From CAMLHU01 sp039917855 (GTDB lineage: Bacteria; Gemmatimonadota; Gemmatimonadetes; Gemmatimonadales; GWC2-71-9): 56,290 bases of DNA. Under the pieces are notes generated by a model that was given only the letters and a program-made list of their open reading frames with translations, was not told where the DNA came from and did no database searches. Made by a program: the position numbers and the translations under genes. Positions 1 through 8,342 of this stretch are shown here, one piece after another. The stretch is taken from contig JBDSIR010000099.1 of NCBI GenBank assembly GCA_039917855.1, positions 1-56,290 on the forward strand, read 5' to 3'. Within the stretch, counting starts at the first letter, position 1. The number at the start of each line of letters is the position of its first letter.

Positions 1-1587
1 CCCGACATCACCTTCATTCTCGAACGCCCTCGCGACGATGGGCACGGCGATTGGGCCACCAACCTCGCCATGGCGCTCGCCAAGCCGCTCAAGCGGAAGC
101 CGCGGGATCTGGCCGAGGAGATCGTCAAGCAACTGGCGCTTCCCGCCGGCGCCATCGCCAAGACCGAGATCGCCGGCCCTGGCTTCATCAACTTCTGGCT
201 GGCCCAGGACGCGCTGGCCGATCACCTGCGCACCATCATCGCGACGGGGGCGGGGTACGGTCGTCACGCCTTCGGGAGCGGAATCCGCGTCAACGTCGAG
301 TTCGTCTCGGCCAACCCGACCGGGCCGCTCCACGTCGGTCACGGCCGCGGTGCCGCGCTCGGCGACGGCATCGCCGCGCTGCTCGAGTGGACCGGGCACG
401 ACGTCACCCGCGAGTTCTATAACAACGACGCCGGCGTCCAGATCGACAAACTTGGCGTGAGCCTCTGGGCGCGCGTGCAGGAGGCGGTGGGTCGCTCCTT
501 CACCCTCCCCGAAGGCGGGTACCACGGCGAGTACATGAAGGAAGCGGCGCAGAAGGTCCTCGCCGCCGAGGGCAAGGCATTCGCCGATCTCCCCGAGTCC
601 GAAGGGACCAAACGCTGCCGCGCGGCGGCGCTCAAGCTGATGCGGGAGGACCAGGACACCGACCTCGCCACCTTCGGTGTGCGTTTCGCGGTCATGTCGA
701 GCGAGCAGGGCATTCGCGACGCGGGCAAAGTCGAGGCGACCCTCAAGCTCCTGGCCGAGAAGGGGCTGACCTTCGAGGAGGACGGGGCGCTCTGGATCCG
801 CACCACCGCCTGGGGCGACGACAAGGACCGCGTCCTCCGCAAGAGCGACGGGTCGCTGACCTACTTCGTGCCCGACATCGCGTACCACATCGACAAGCAC
901 GAGCGCGGATTCCATCGCGCCATCGACCTCTGGGGCGCCGACCACCACGGTTACGTGCCCCGGATGCGGGGGGCGATGATGGCGCTTGGCTACGGTCCTG
1001 ACTTCTTCGAGGCCGAGATCGTGCAGCTGGTCAAGGTGGTGCGGGGCGGGGAGGAGGTGCGGATGTCGAAGCGGAGCGGCGAGTTCGTGACGCTCCGCGA
1101 CCTGATCGAGTGGGCCGGCGTCGATGCCGCGCGCTACTTCTTCCTCATGCGTCGTGGCGACAGCCCATTCACCTTCGATCTTGATCTGGCGCGGAGCCAG
1201 ACCGACGAGAACCCGGTCTTCTACGTCCAGATGGCCCACGCGCGGCTTACCGGCCTCTTCCGGGTGGCGGAGCGCGAGGTCACATCGGCCGATCCGGCCC
1301 AGGCTACGATGGCCGGCTTGCCGGCGCCGCAGGACCAGGAGCTGCTCAAGAAGCTGATCGCCTTCCCCGACATCGTTTCCGGCGCGTCGCGCGCGCTGGA
1401 GCCGCATCGGATCACCGGGTATCTGGAAGAACTATCCCGTATAGCGCACGGGTGGTACCATCACTGCCGGGTCCTCGGCGAGCCGCCTGCCGTCGAGCAG
1501 TCCCGCCTTGTCCTTGCCCGTGCGGCGCGCCAGGTGCTGGCCAACGGCCTCGCATTGCTCGGACTCTCCGCTCCCGACCGGATGTAA
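1..1587 (+). CDS. argS: arginyl-tRNA synthetase, 5' end cut by the window
   Basis: Charges tRNA-Arg with arginine in the cytoplasm (class I aminoacyl-tRNA synthetase). The reading frame is open from base 1, and the visible part (528 residues) begins inside the N-terminal tRNA-recognition domain with an HGDWATNLA stretch typical of ArgRS. The HIGH-type motif is HVGH at visible residues 111-114, and the KMSKS-type loop is MSKR at 355-358. The C-terminal helical anticodon-binding domain is complete and ends in TAA at 1585-1587. Only about 25-40 N-terminal residues are missing. The next gene begins two bases after the stop, so the two are probably co-transcribed. Identification is firm. Confidence 0.97.
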   Translation, partial: PDITFILERPRDDGHGDWATNLAMALAKPLKRKPRDLAEEIVKQLALPAGAIAKTEIAGPGFINFWLAQDALADHLRTIIATGAGYGRHAFGSGIRVNVEFVSANPTGPLHVGHGRGAALGDGIAALLEWTGHDVTREFYNNDAGVQIDKLGVSLWARVQEAVGRSFTLPEGGYHGEYMKEAAQKVLAAEGKAFADLPESEGTKRCRAAALKLMREDQDTDLATFGVRFAVMSSEQGIRDAGKVEATLKLLAEKGLTFEEDGALWIRTTAWGDDKDRVLRKSDGSLTYFVPDIAYHIDKHERGFHRAIDLWGADHHGYVPRMRGAMMALGYGPDFFEAEIVQLVKVVRGGEEVRMSKRSGEFVTLRDLIEWAGVDAARYFFLMRRGDSPFTFDLDLARSQTDENPVFYVQMAHARLTGLFRVAEREVTSADPAQATMAGLPAPQDQELLKKLIAFPDIVSGASRALEPHRITGYLEELSRIAHGWYHHCRVLGEPPAVEQSRLVLARAARQVLANGLALLGLSAPDRM

Positions 1588-1588
1588 G

Positions 1589-2509
1589 ATGCCGCTCCTC
1601 GTCGTCGGTTCCGTGGCACTCGATTCGATCCACACCCCATTCGGCGAGACCGCCGATGCCCTGGGGGGATCTGCCGTCTTCTTCTCGGTGGCCGCCGCGG
1701 TGCTCTCGAAGGTGAAGGTGGTCGGCGTCATCGGGAGCGACTATCCGGTGGCCCAGCTCGAGGCGCTCGCCTCGCGCGGCATCGACTGGAGCGGCGTCGA
1801 GAGGGCGGAAGGGGAGAGCTTTCGCTGGAAGGGGAAGTATTCCTACGACCTGCAGAGCCGGGAGACCCTCGAGACCCGCCTCGGCGTCTTCGCCGACTTC
1901 CAGCCCAAACTTCCCGACTCCTTCCGGACGGCCGACTATCTCTTTCTCGGCAACATCGATCCCGAGCTGCAGCTCGGCGTGCTGAGCCAGATCACGGCGC
2001 CCAAGCTGGTCGCCTGCGACACGATGAACTACTGGATCAAGTCCAAAAAGGACGTCCTCCTCCAGCTGTTGCGCGAGGTCGACATCCTGCTGGTCAACGA
2101 CGCCGAGGCGCGCGAACTCTCTGGGGATTGGAACATCCACCGCGCCGGACGCTGGATCCTCGGCAAGGGACCGAAGCGCGTGGTCATCAAGCAGGGGGAA
2201 TACGGCGCGCTGATGATGGAGAAGGACAGCACCTTCTGGGTCCCCGCCTTCCCGCTCGAGGAGGTCTTCGACCCGACCGGGGCGGGGGACGCCTTTGCCG
2301 GCGGGTTCATGGGCTACGTCGCCCGCACCGGCGATCTCTCCGACGACAACCTCCGCCGCGCGATGCTGTACGGCTCGGCGATGGGGGGCTTCGCGGTCGA
2401 GAAGTTCGGGATCGCCGGCTTCGACGGCGTCACGCTCGAACAGGTGCACCGACGGGTCCAGGGGATCAAGCGCCTGATGCACGTCACCCTTCCGGAGCAG
2501 ATCGCGTGA
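1589..2509 (+). CDS. PfkB-family (ribokinase-like) sugar or nucleoside kinase
   Basis: A 306-residue PfkB-family kinase, which transfers phosphate from ATP to a sugar or nucleoside hydroxyl. The family signature DPTGAGDAFAGGF lies near residues 228-240 and contains the catalytic Asp. The N-terminal LVVGSVALDSI strand is also typical. I chose ATG 1589 because it lies just after the argS stop and gives the canonical N-terminus; longer in-frame starts lie inside argS. The stop overlaps the GTG of purM (GTGA), so translation is coupled. Proximity to purM hints at a nucleoside or ribose substrate, but that is inference only. Confidence 0.85.
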   Translation: MPLLVVGSVALDSIHTPFGETADALGGSAVFFSVAAAVLSKVKVVGVIGSDYPVAQLEALASRGIDWSGVERAEGESFRWKGKYSYDLQSRETLETRLGVFADFQPKLPDSFRTADYLFLGNIDPELQLGVLSQITAPKLVACDTMNYWIKSKKDVLLQLLREVDILLVNDAEARELSGDWNIHRAGRWILGKGPKRVVIKQGEYGALMMEKDSTFWVPAFPLEEVFDPTGAGDAFAGGFMGYVARTGDLSDDNLRRAMLYGSAMGGFAVEKFGIAGFDGVTLEQVHRRVQGIKRLMHVTLPEQIA

Positions 2510-3531
2510 CCGAGCGTCAGTACGCCGCTGCCGGCGTCGACCTCGCCGCCGCGGACGACGCCAAGGCCCGGATCGGGCGGCTCGTCGCGGGGACCCGTAC
2601 CTCCCTCTCGGTGGGTCAGGTCGGTTCCTTCGGCGGGATGCTCCGGGTACCGGGCGGGATGAAGAAGCCGGTGCTGGTGATGAGCACGGATGGGGTCGGC
2701 ACCAAGGTCCTGGTCGCGGTGCAGGCTGGCAAGCTCGACACTGTGGGCGAATGCCTGGTGAACCATTCGGTCAACGACATCCTGGTGCACGGCGCGCGGC
2801 CGATCGCGTTCCAGGACTACGTCGCCGGCGCCTCGCTCGACGCGGCGATGATGGCGAGCATCGTCGAAGGGGTGGCCCGGGCCTGCCGAGCGCACCAGAT
2901 GGCGCTCACCGGCGGCGAGACGGCGGCCATGCCGGGGCTCTATCAGCAGGGTCATTTCGACCTGGCCGGCACGATCGTAGGGGTGGTCGAGGAGGACGAG
3001 GCGCTCCACGGCGATCGGATCGTCCCGGGCGACGTCCTGCTGGCCTATTCCTCCACGGGTCTTCACACCAACGGATATACCCTGGCCCGGCGCATCATTT
3101 TCGACGTCCTGAAGCTGCAAGTCGATGCCCTGCTTGGAGATACGGGCCAGACCGTAGCTGAGTCACTGCTCGCCGTGCACCGGAGCTACGCCGGCGCGGT
3201 GATGCCCGTCATCTCCCGGATCCACGGGATTGCCCATATCACAGGGGGGGGCATCCCGGGTAACTTGGTCCGGGTCCTCCCCGAAGGGTGCGAGGCGGTG
3301 GTAGACTCCACCAGTTGGGGCCTCCCCCCGTTGTTCCGGCTGTTGCAGGTGGGCGGCAAGGTTGCGACCGAGGAGATGCGGGACGTCTTCAACCTCGGCG
3401 TCGGCCTGATCGCCGTATTACCCGCGAAAGATGTGGACGCGGCGTGTTCTGCCGCCCGTGGGGCCGGTGTCGAGACGTGGGTCTGCGGCGAGGTGCGCCG
3501 CGGTCCCCGAATAGTGCGATTCACCCCCTGA
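2506..3531 (+). CDS. purM: phosphoribosylformylglycinamidine cyclo-ligase
   Basis: AIR synthetase, which closes the imidazole ring in de novo purine synthesis (FGAM + ATP to AIR). The protein is 341 residues, the normal family length. Visible motifs are DGVGTK at residues 62-67, the GGETAAMPG loop at about 136-144, and the C-terminal HITGGGIPGNLVR segment, all typical of PurM/PurL-type ATP-binding folds. The GTG start at 2506 overlaps the upstream kinase stop by four bases and gives the family N-terminus (TERQYAAAGVDLAAADDA). The window holds no other pur gene, so purine synthesis genes are dispersed in this organism. Confidence 0.96.
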   Translation: MTERQYAAAGVDLAAADDAKARIGRLVAGTRTSLSVGQVGSFGGMLRVPGGMKKPVLVMSTDGVGTKVLVAVQAGKLDTVGECLVNHSVNDILVHGARPIAFQDYVAGASLDAAMMASIVEGVARACRAHQMALTGGETAAMPGLYQQGHFDLAGTIVGVVEEDEALHGDRIVPGDVLLAYSSTGLHTNGYTLARRIIFDVLKLQVDALLGDTGQTVAESLLAVHRSYAGAVMPVISRIHGIAHITGGGIPGNLVRVLPEGCEAVVDSTSWGLPPLFRLLQVGGKVATEEMRDVFNLGVGLIAVLPAKDVDAACSAARGAGVETWVCGEVRRGPRIVRFTP

Positions 3532-3544
3532 ACCTGGAGTCACG

Positions 3545-4507
3545 ATGAATCCGATCCGGACCTGTTCGACCCTGGCCGCGGTGCTCGCGCTGGCGGCGAC
3601 CCCGCTGGCAGCGCAGAACCCCGAATGCGCGCCCTACACTGGCGTGAGCCAGGCCGAAAATGTCTGCAACGCGGCGGTGGACGCGACTCGGTACTTCCAT
3701 CCCCTGATGGGTCTCGCGATCTCCGGGGGTAACCCGGTGGTCGGCTCGTTCCGGACCCTCGGAGGCCTCGGCCACCTGAGCATCGGCCTCCGCGCCACCG
3801 CGTTCGAGGCTACGGTTCCGGACCTGGCCTACGACGGCTCGTCCGCCACCGTCCCTTCGGGTGGCAAGGTCCCCCTCGGTGCGCCGACCATCGACGCCGC
3901 GCTCGGTCTCTTCAACGGGATGTCGAACGGCCTGCTCTCGGTCGACCTCCTCGGCAGCGTGGTGGCGGTCCCGAACAACGTCGCCAACCTCACCGTCGAC
4001 CCTGATGCCAGCACCCTGGGCGATTTCGCCTACAAGATCGGCTACGGCGCCCGGGTCGGGATCTTCCGCGGCGGCTTCCCGATCCCGTCGATCGGCGTGT
4101 CGTACATGAAGCGCTCCATCCCGACCGTGCAGTACGGTGACGTCGCGCTCGGCGACGACTACAGCTACCGGATCGGACTCGACGCCACCAACCTCCGCCT
4201 CACGGCGGGATGGCGCCTGGCCCTGTTCGACATCGGCGTCGGCGTCGGCAAGGACAAGTACACCGGCGACGCGCAGGTGAAGTTCAAGCACCCGATCACC
4301 CTCGCCACCGAGACGATCGACATCAGCCTCGACAATTCGCGCACCACGCTCTTCGCCGATCTCGGGATCAACCTGGGCCCCCTCAAGGTCGCCGGGGAAG
4401 TGGGACTGCAGACCAAGGACGATCTCAATACCACTTCGGACTTCCAGGGGATCGACGTCAACGAAGGGCTGAAGTACGCATCGGTCGGCGTTCGGTTCCA
4501 GTTCTGA
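3545..4507 (+). CDS. secreted beta-barrel-like outer-membrane protein of unknown function
   Basis: A 320-residue protein with a clear Sec signal peptide (MNPIRTCSTLAAVLALAATPLAAQ, residues 1-24, cut after the AAQ-type site common in this genome). The body is rich in alternating hydrophobic/polar strands and glycine, and it ends in VGVRFQF, a terminal phenylalanine like the Bam-recognition signal of outer-membrane barrels. I recognise no specific family. It starts 13 bases after purM with AACCTGGAG as a possible ribosome site, and its stop is 5 bases before ribD, so it sits within a run of genes with no evident functional link. A structural or transport role in the outer membrane is inference. 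Confidence 0.6.
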   Translation: MNPIRTCSTLAAVLALAATPLAAQNPECAPYTGVSQAENVCNAAVDATRYFHPLMGLAISGGNPVVGSFRTLGGLGHLSIGLRATAFEATVPDLAYDGSSATVPSGGKVPLGAPTIDAALGLFNGMSNGLLSVDLLGSVVAVPNNVANLTVDPDASTLGDFAYKIGYGARVGIFRGGFPIPSIGVSYMKRSIPTVQYGDVALGDDYSYRIGLDATNLRLTAGWRLALFDIGVGVGKDKYTGDAQVKFKHPITLATETIDISLDNSRTTLFADLGINLGPLKVAGEVGLQTKDDLNTTSDFQGIDVNEGLKYASVGVRFQF

Positions 4508-4511
4508 CGGC

Positions 4512-5537
4512 GTGACCGAAGCGCAGTCGATGCAGTACGCCCTCAGCCTCGCATCGCGGGGCTGGGGGCGTGTGTCTCCCAATCCACTGGTGGGCGCCGT
4601 CCTGCTCCAGGACGGCCAGATCGTCGGCGAGGGGTGGCATGCCGAGTATGGCGGACCCCATGCGGAGCGGGTAGCCCTCGATCAGGCGGGTGCGCGAACC
4701 CATGGCGCCACCGCGATCGTCACGCTCGAACCATGCGCGCACCAGGGGAAACGACCTCCCTGCGCGCAGGCGCTGATCGCGGCGGGGGTGCGCCGGGTCG
4801 TGGCCGCGGTGGCCGACCCCAACCCGGAAGCGGCGGGGGGCGCGGCAGTACTTCGGGCCGCGGGGGTCGAAGTCGAGGTCGGCCTGCTTGACGTGGAGGC
4901 CACTCGGCTCAATGCGCCCTTCTTCAGCCGCTTCTCCCGCCCCGAGCGTCCCTGGGTGGCGCTCAAGCTCGCCACGTCGACCGACAACGCCATCGCCCGT
5001 GCCGACCGCCGTCGCCGCCAGCTGAGCGGCCCCGAGGCCCAGGCCTGGGTCCATTGGCTCCGCGCCGGGTTCGATGCGATCGGCATCGGTGGCGCCACCG
5101 CGATGGCGGACGATCCCGCCCTTACCGTGCGCGGATCGCTCCAGCCGCGGATCGCGCCGGCCCGGGTCATCTTCGCCGGCCAGACCAAGTTGCCGCCCGA
5201 CCTCAAGCTCCTCAACGGGAGCGAGCCTCGCGTCATCGTGCTCGAGGGGGTCGCGGGGGACGACCAGTCGCTCCTCGACGCGCTCCGTCGGCTCAAGGAG
5301 GATGGAAACATCGGGTCGTTACTGGTGGAGGGAGGGGGGCGCCTGGCGGCGGCGCTTGTGCGGGCGGAGGCGGTGGACCGGTTCTACTGGATCCGCACCC
5401 CCCACCGGCTCGGCGCCGAGGCCGTGCCCGCCTTCCCGGGGCTCCCCGGGGCCCCCGAAGTGCTCCCCGGGCGGTGGGAGGAGACCGAGCGTAAGTCGCT
5501 TGGGGAGGATACCTTACACGTCATGGAACGGGTCTGA
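4512..5537 (+). CDS. ribD: bifunctional riboflavin deaminase/reductase
   Basis: Catalyses two consecutive steps of riboflavin synthesis: deamination of the pyrimidine intermediate and reduction of its ribosyl side chain. The 341 residues show the zinc deaminase site H50-A-E52 with C75 and C84 (EPCAHQGKRPPC), followed by a C-terminal reductase domain (residues about 150-341) with ALKLATSTDN and LLVEGGGRLAAAL. GTG 4512 gives the family N-terminus (TEAQSMQYALSLA). The stop TGA shares two bases with the ribE ATG. It heads the operon ribD-ribE-ribBA-ribH. I see no FMN riboswitch upstream, so control must be by another route. Confidence 0.96.
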   Translation: MTEAQSMQYALSLASRGWGRVSPNPLVGAVLLQDGQIVGEGWHAEYGGPHAERVALDQAGARTHGATAIVTLEPCAHQGKRPPCAQALIAAGVRRVVAAVADPNPEAAGGAAVLRAAGVEVEVGLLDVEATRLNAPFFSRFSRPERPWVALKLATSTDNAIARADRRRRQLSGPEAQAWVHWLRAGFDAIGIGGATAMADDPALTVRGSLQPRIAPARVIFAGQTKLPPDLKLLNGSEPRVIVLEGVAGDDQSLLDALRRLKEDGNIGSLLVEGGGRLAAALVRAEAVDRFYWIRTPHRLGAEAVPAFPGLPGAPEVLPGRWEETERKSLGEDTLHVMERV

Positions 5538-6133
5538 TGTTCACCGGGATGATCAGTTCGGTGGGGGTCGTGGAGCGGGTGGAGCAGGGTTCCGGTGGGG
5601 TGACTTTCCGGATCGCTGCCCCGTACCAGGACCTGGTGGTCGGAGAGAGCATTTCGATCGATGGCGCGTGCCTGACGGTGGAACAATTCGGCGCGGGATG
5701 GTTCTCGACCCACATCGTGGGGACCTCCCTCGAGCGGACCGCGTTCGGCGGCTATGACGAGGGGCGGAAGGTGAATCTCGAACGTGCGCTCGCCGTGGGG
5801 GACCGTCTGGGTGGGCATCTCGTGTCGGGGCACGTGGACGGCGTGGGGCGGGTGACCGGGAGTGCGGCGGCGGGAGATGCCTGGCTGGTCGATCTCACGC
5901 TTCCCCCGGAGGTGGCCGAGGTGACGATCCCCTTGGGTTCGATCACGGTGAACGGAGTGAGCCTCACCGTGAACGCATTGCCCTTCCCGGGGGTATGTCA
6001 GGTGTCGCTCATCCCCCACACCCGCGCGGTGACCACGCTCGGCACGCTCGCGGTGGGTGACGCCGTGCACCTCGAGGGCGACATGGTGGGGAAGTACGTG
6101 CGGCAGTTCGTGGCTCCTTGGCAGGCGAAGTAA
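5537..6133 (+). CDS. ribE: riboflavin synthase, alpha subunit
   Basis: Dismutates two 6,7-dimethyl-8-ribityllumazine molecules to riboflavin. The 198-residue protein has the characteristic internal duplication: an N-terminal barrel beginning MFTGMISSVG and a second beginning near residue 94 with LGGHLVSGHVDGVG. The ITVNGVSLTVN segment repeats the earlier ISIDGACLTVE. The start codon overlaps the ribD stop (TGATG), which implies translational coupling. The product works with the RibH lumazine synthase encoded downstream. Confidence 0.96.
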   Translation: MFTGMISSVGVVERVEQGSGGVTFRIAAPYQDLVVGESISIDGACLTVEQFGAGWFSTHIVGTSLERTAFGGYDEGRKVNLERALAVGDRLGGHLVSGHVDGVGRVTGSAAAGDAWLVDLTLPPEVAEVTIPLGSITVNGVSLTVNALPFPGVCQVSLIPHTRAVTTLGTLAVGDAVHLEGDMVGKYVRQFVAPWQAK

Positions 6134-6138
6134 CAGGG

Positions 6139-6202
6139 CGCCTGGCGCCTCGAGCCTAGCGAGGCAGGGCGGGATCTCGATTTCACCTCTCCAGGCGCCA
6201 GG
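6139..6202. repeat. inverted heptamer element, unit GCGCCTG (ribE-ribBA)
   Basis: The 105-base gap starts 5 bases after the ribE stop with two copies of GCGCCTN (6139-6152). The arm CCTGGCGCCT at 6141-6150 is exactly complementary to AGGCGCCAGG at 6193-6202. A second small stem, GCCTCG 6148-6153 with CGAGGC 6160-6165, lies inside. It is the shortest member of the inverted heptamer series in this window. It could act as an attenuator or RNA-stability hairpin inside the rib operon. Confidence 0.6.
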
Positions 6203-6238
6203 TTCACGGCGCATCGTGGGCAGATAGAGAAAGCGGAC

Positions 6239-7444
6239 ATGGCATTCGGCACCATCGAGCAGGCGATCGACGACCTGCGCAACGGCAACATCATCGTCGT
6301 GGCCGACGATCAGGACCGCGAGAATGAGGGCGACCTCATCTGCGCGGCGGAGCTCGTTACGCCCGAGATGGTCAATTTCATGGCGACCCACGGTCGCGGG
6401 CTCATCTGCCTCGCGCTCACCAGCGAGCGCTGCGACCAGCTCGGCCTCCCGCCGATGACGAAACAGAACACCGAGTCGCTGGGCACCGCGTTCACCGTGA
6501 GCGTGGATGCGGACAGGCGTTTCGGCGTGGGCACCGGCATCTCCGCCAGCGACCGCGCCACCACGATCCACGTCGCGATCAACCCCGCCACCCGGCCCGA
6601 GGATCTGCGCCGTCCGGGTCACGTCTTTCCGCTCCGCGCTCGGAATGGCGGCGTGTTGCAGCGGGTGGGGCATACCGAGGCGGCCGTGGACATGGCGCGG
6701 TTGGCGGGCCTCAATCCCGCCGGCGTGATCTGTGAGATCCTGGCCGAGGACGGCACGATGGCCCGGCGCGAGGAACTCGGGCGCTTTGCCGAGCGGCACG
6801 GTCTTACCTTTGTGACCGTGGCCGACCTCGTGGCCTACCGTCTCCGCACCGAGCGCCTGGTGCACCGCGTCGCCGAGGCGCGGCTGCCGACCGAGTTCGG
6901 CGAGTTCCAGGTGATCGGCTACCGGAACGACGTCGACAGCGCCGAGCATGTGGCGCTGGTGCACGGCGAGGTGGCGGGACATCCCGACGTACTGGTGCGA
7001 ATGCACTCCAAGTGCCTCACCGGGGATGTGTTCCATTCGCTCCGCTGCGACTGCGGACCCCAGCTGCACGCCGCGATGGAGCGGATCATCCGGGAAGGGC
7101 GCGGGGTCATCGTCTACCTCGACCAGGAAGGCCGGGGGATCGGGCTCCTGAACAAGCTCAAGGCCTATTCGCTCCAGGACGGCGGCAACGACACCGTCGA
7201 GGCCAACGAGCGCCTCGGCTTCGCACCCGACCTCCGGAACTACGGCATCGGAGCGCAGATCCTGCGCGACCTGGGATTGTCGGCGATCCGGATCATGACC
7301 AACAATCCGCGGAAGCTGGTGGGGCTCGAAGGGTACGGGCTCACCGTCACCGGCCGCGTACCATTGACAACCGAGCCCACGTCCGAGAACCGCGATTACC
7401 TCGCGGTGAAGCGGGACAAGCTGGGCCATCTTCTTCCGCACTGA
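6239..7444 (+). CDS. ribBA: 3,4-dihydroxy-2-butanone-4-phosphate synthase / GTP cyclohydrolase II
   Basis: Supplies both precursors of riboflavin: DHBP from ribulose 5-phosphate and the pyrimidine from GTP. In 401 residues, the N-terminal RibB domain (about 1-200) carries DDQDRENEGDL at residues 23-33 with the acidic metal-binding cluster. The C-terminal RibA domain has the zinc cysteines C259, C270 and C272 (CLTGDVFHSLRCDC) and the YLDQEGRGIGL motif. ATG 6239 follows AGAGAAAGCGG. It is separated from ribE by a hairpin-forming gap and followed nine bases later by ribH. Confidence 0.96.
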   Translation: MAFGTIEQAIDDLRNGNIIVVADDQDRENEGDLICAAELVTPEMVNFMATHGRGLICLALTSERCDQLGLPPMTKQNTESLGTAFTVSVDADRRFGVGTGISASDRATTIHVAINPATRPEDLRRPGHVFPLRARNGGVLQRVGHTEAAVDMARLAGLNPAGVICEILAEDGTMARREELGRFAERHGLTFVTVADLVAYRLRTERLVHRVAEARLPTEFGEFQVIGYRNDVDSAEHVALVHGEVAGHPDVLVRMHSKCLTGDVFHSLRCDCGPQLHAAMERIIREGRGVIVYLDQEGRGIGLLNKLKAYSLQDGGNDTVEANERLGFAPDLRNYGIGAQILRDLGLSAIRIMTNNPRKLVGLEGYGLTVTGRVPLTTEPTSENRDYLAVKRDKLGHLLPH

Positions 7445-7452
7445 GATCCTCC

Positions 7453-7923
7453 GTGTCCGAGTACGACGGCCAGCTCCGCCCGATCGGGCGGGTGGCGATC
7501 ATCGTCACCCGCTATAACGAAGTGGTGACCGGGAAGCTCCTCGCCGGTGCACGGGAGTGCTGCCGGAGCGCGGGCGTGCCCGATGACCAGGTCGATGTGG
7601 TCTGGGTCCCGGGCGCCTTCGAGCTCGGCGTCACCGCCCTCGCCGCGGCACGCTCGGGGCGGTACAGCGCGCTGGTGGCGCTCGGCGTCGTGATCCGCGG
7701 TGAGACGCCGCATTTCGATTACGTGGCAGGGGAAGCCAGCCGCCAGATCGGAAGCGTGGCGCTCGAGACGGGAGTGCCGATCGGTTTCGGCCTGCTCACG
7801 ACCGAGGATCTCGATCAGGCGCTGGCGCGCGCCGGCGGCGACGCGGGGAACAAGGGGCAGGAGGCGTGCGAGGCAGCGCTCCGCGCGGCCGATGTGGTCC
7901 GCCAGCTGCGGGAGGCCCGATGA
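7453..7923 (+). CDS. ribH: 6,7-dimethyl-8-ribityllumazine synthase
   Basis: Condenses DHBP with the ribityl-aminopyrimidine to form lumazine, the substrate of riboflavin synthase. The 156-residue length matches the icosahedral or pentameric family. Motifs seen are GRVAIIVTRYNE near the N-terminus, VPGAFELGVTA, and GVVIRGETPHFDYV, which contains the catalytic His region. GTG 7453 was chosen because it follows the ribBA stop by eight bases and gives the right N-terminal length. The end overlaps the nusB start (ATGA), an arrangement conserved in many bacteria. Confidence 0.96.
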   Translation: MSEYDGQLRPIGRVAIIVTRYNEVVTGKLLAGARECCRSAGVPDDQVDVVWVPGAFELGVTALAAARSGRYSALVALGVVIRGETPHFDYVAGEASRQIGSVALETGVPIGFGLLTTEDLDQALARAGGDAGNKGQEACEAALRAADVVRQLREAR

Positions 7924-8342
7924 AGGGCTTCGAGGCGAAGGCGCGGGCCCGCGCGGTCCAGATCCTGTACGCGTGGGAGGTCGGCGGCGGCGGTCAGGTC
8001 CCGATCGTGAGTGCCGGGCTCATCCGCCTGGCCGAACACCCGGTGGCGATGGTGGATCAAGTGGCTCCAGCGGAAGCGATGGCGACCGCCATCGTGGCGG
8101 ACGTGGGTGCCCTCGATGCCCGGGCGGCGCAGGCCGCCGAGAACTGGCGCTGGGACCGGATCGGGGTCCTGGAGCGCAATATCCTCCGCTTGGGCGTGTG
8201 GGAACTCACCACCCAGCACGCGCCGCCCAAAGTGGTCATCGACGAGGCGGTGCAGCTGGCGCACCTCTTTGCCGGCCCGCGTGCGGCGGCGTTCGTCAAC
8301 GGGGTGCTCGATCGAGTGGCGCGGGAGCTGGGCCGGCTGTGA
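7920..8342 (+). CDS. nusB: transcription antitermination factor NusB
   Basis: Binds boxA RNA with S10/NusE in rRNA antitermination complexes. The 140-residue all-alpha protein has the family's RARAVQILYAWE N-terminus, a central ERNILRLGVWELT segment, VVIDEAVQLAHLF, and the C-terminal FVNGVLDRVAREL, which are the core NusB helices. Its place directly after ribH is a classic conserved linkage. The start overlaps the ribH stop and the stop overlaps the next gene's ATG (TGATGA), so the whole segment is likely one transcript. Confidence 0.95.
   Translation: MKGFEAKARARAVQILYAWEVGGGGQVPIVSAGLIRLAEHPVAMVDQVAPAEAMATAIVADVGALDARAAQAAENWRWDRIGVLERNILRLGVWELTTQHAPPKVVIDEAVQLAHLFAGPRAAAFVNGVLDRVARELGRL

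Noticed and set aside
6134..6238. FMN riboswitch in the rib operon
   Set aside because: The conserved RFN element core is absent here and upstream of ribD; only a short hairpin is present.
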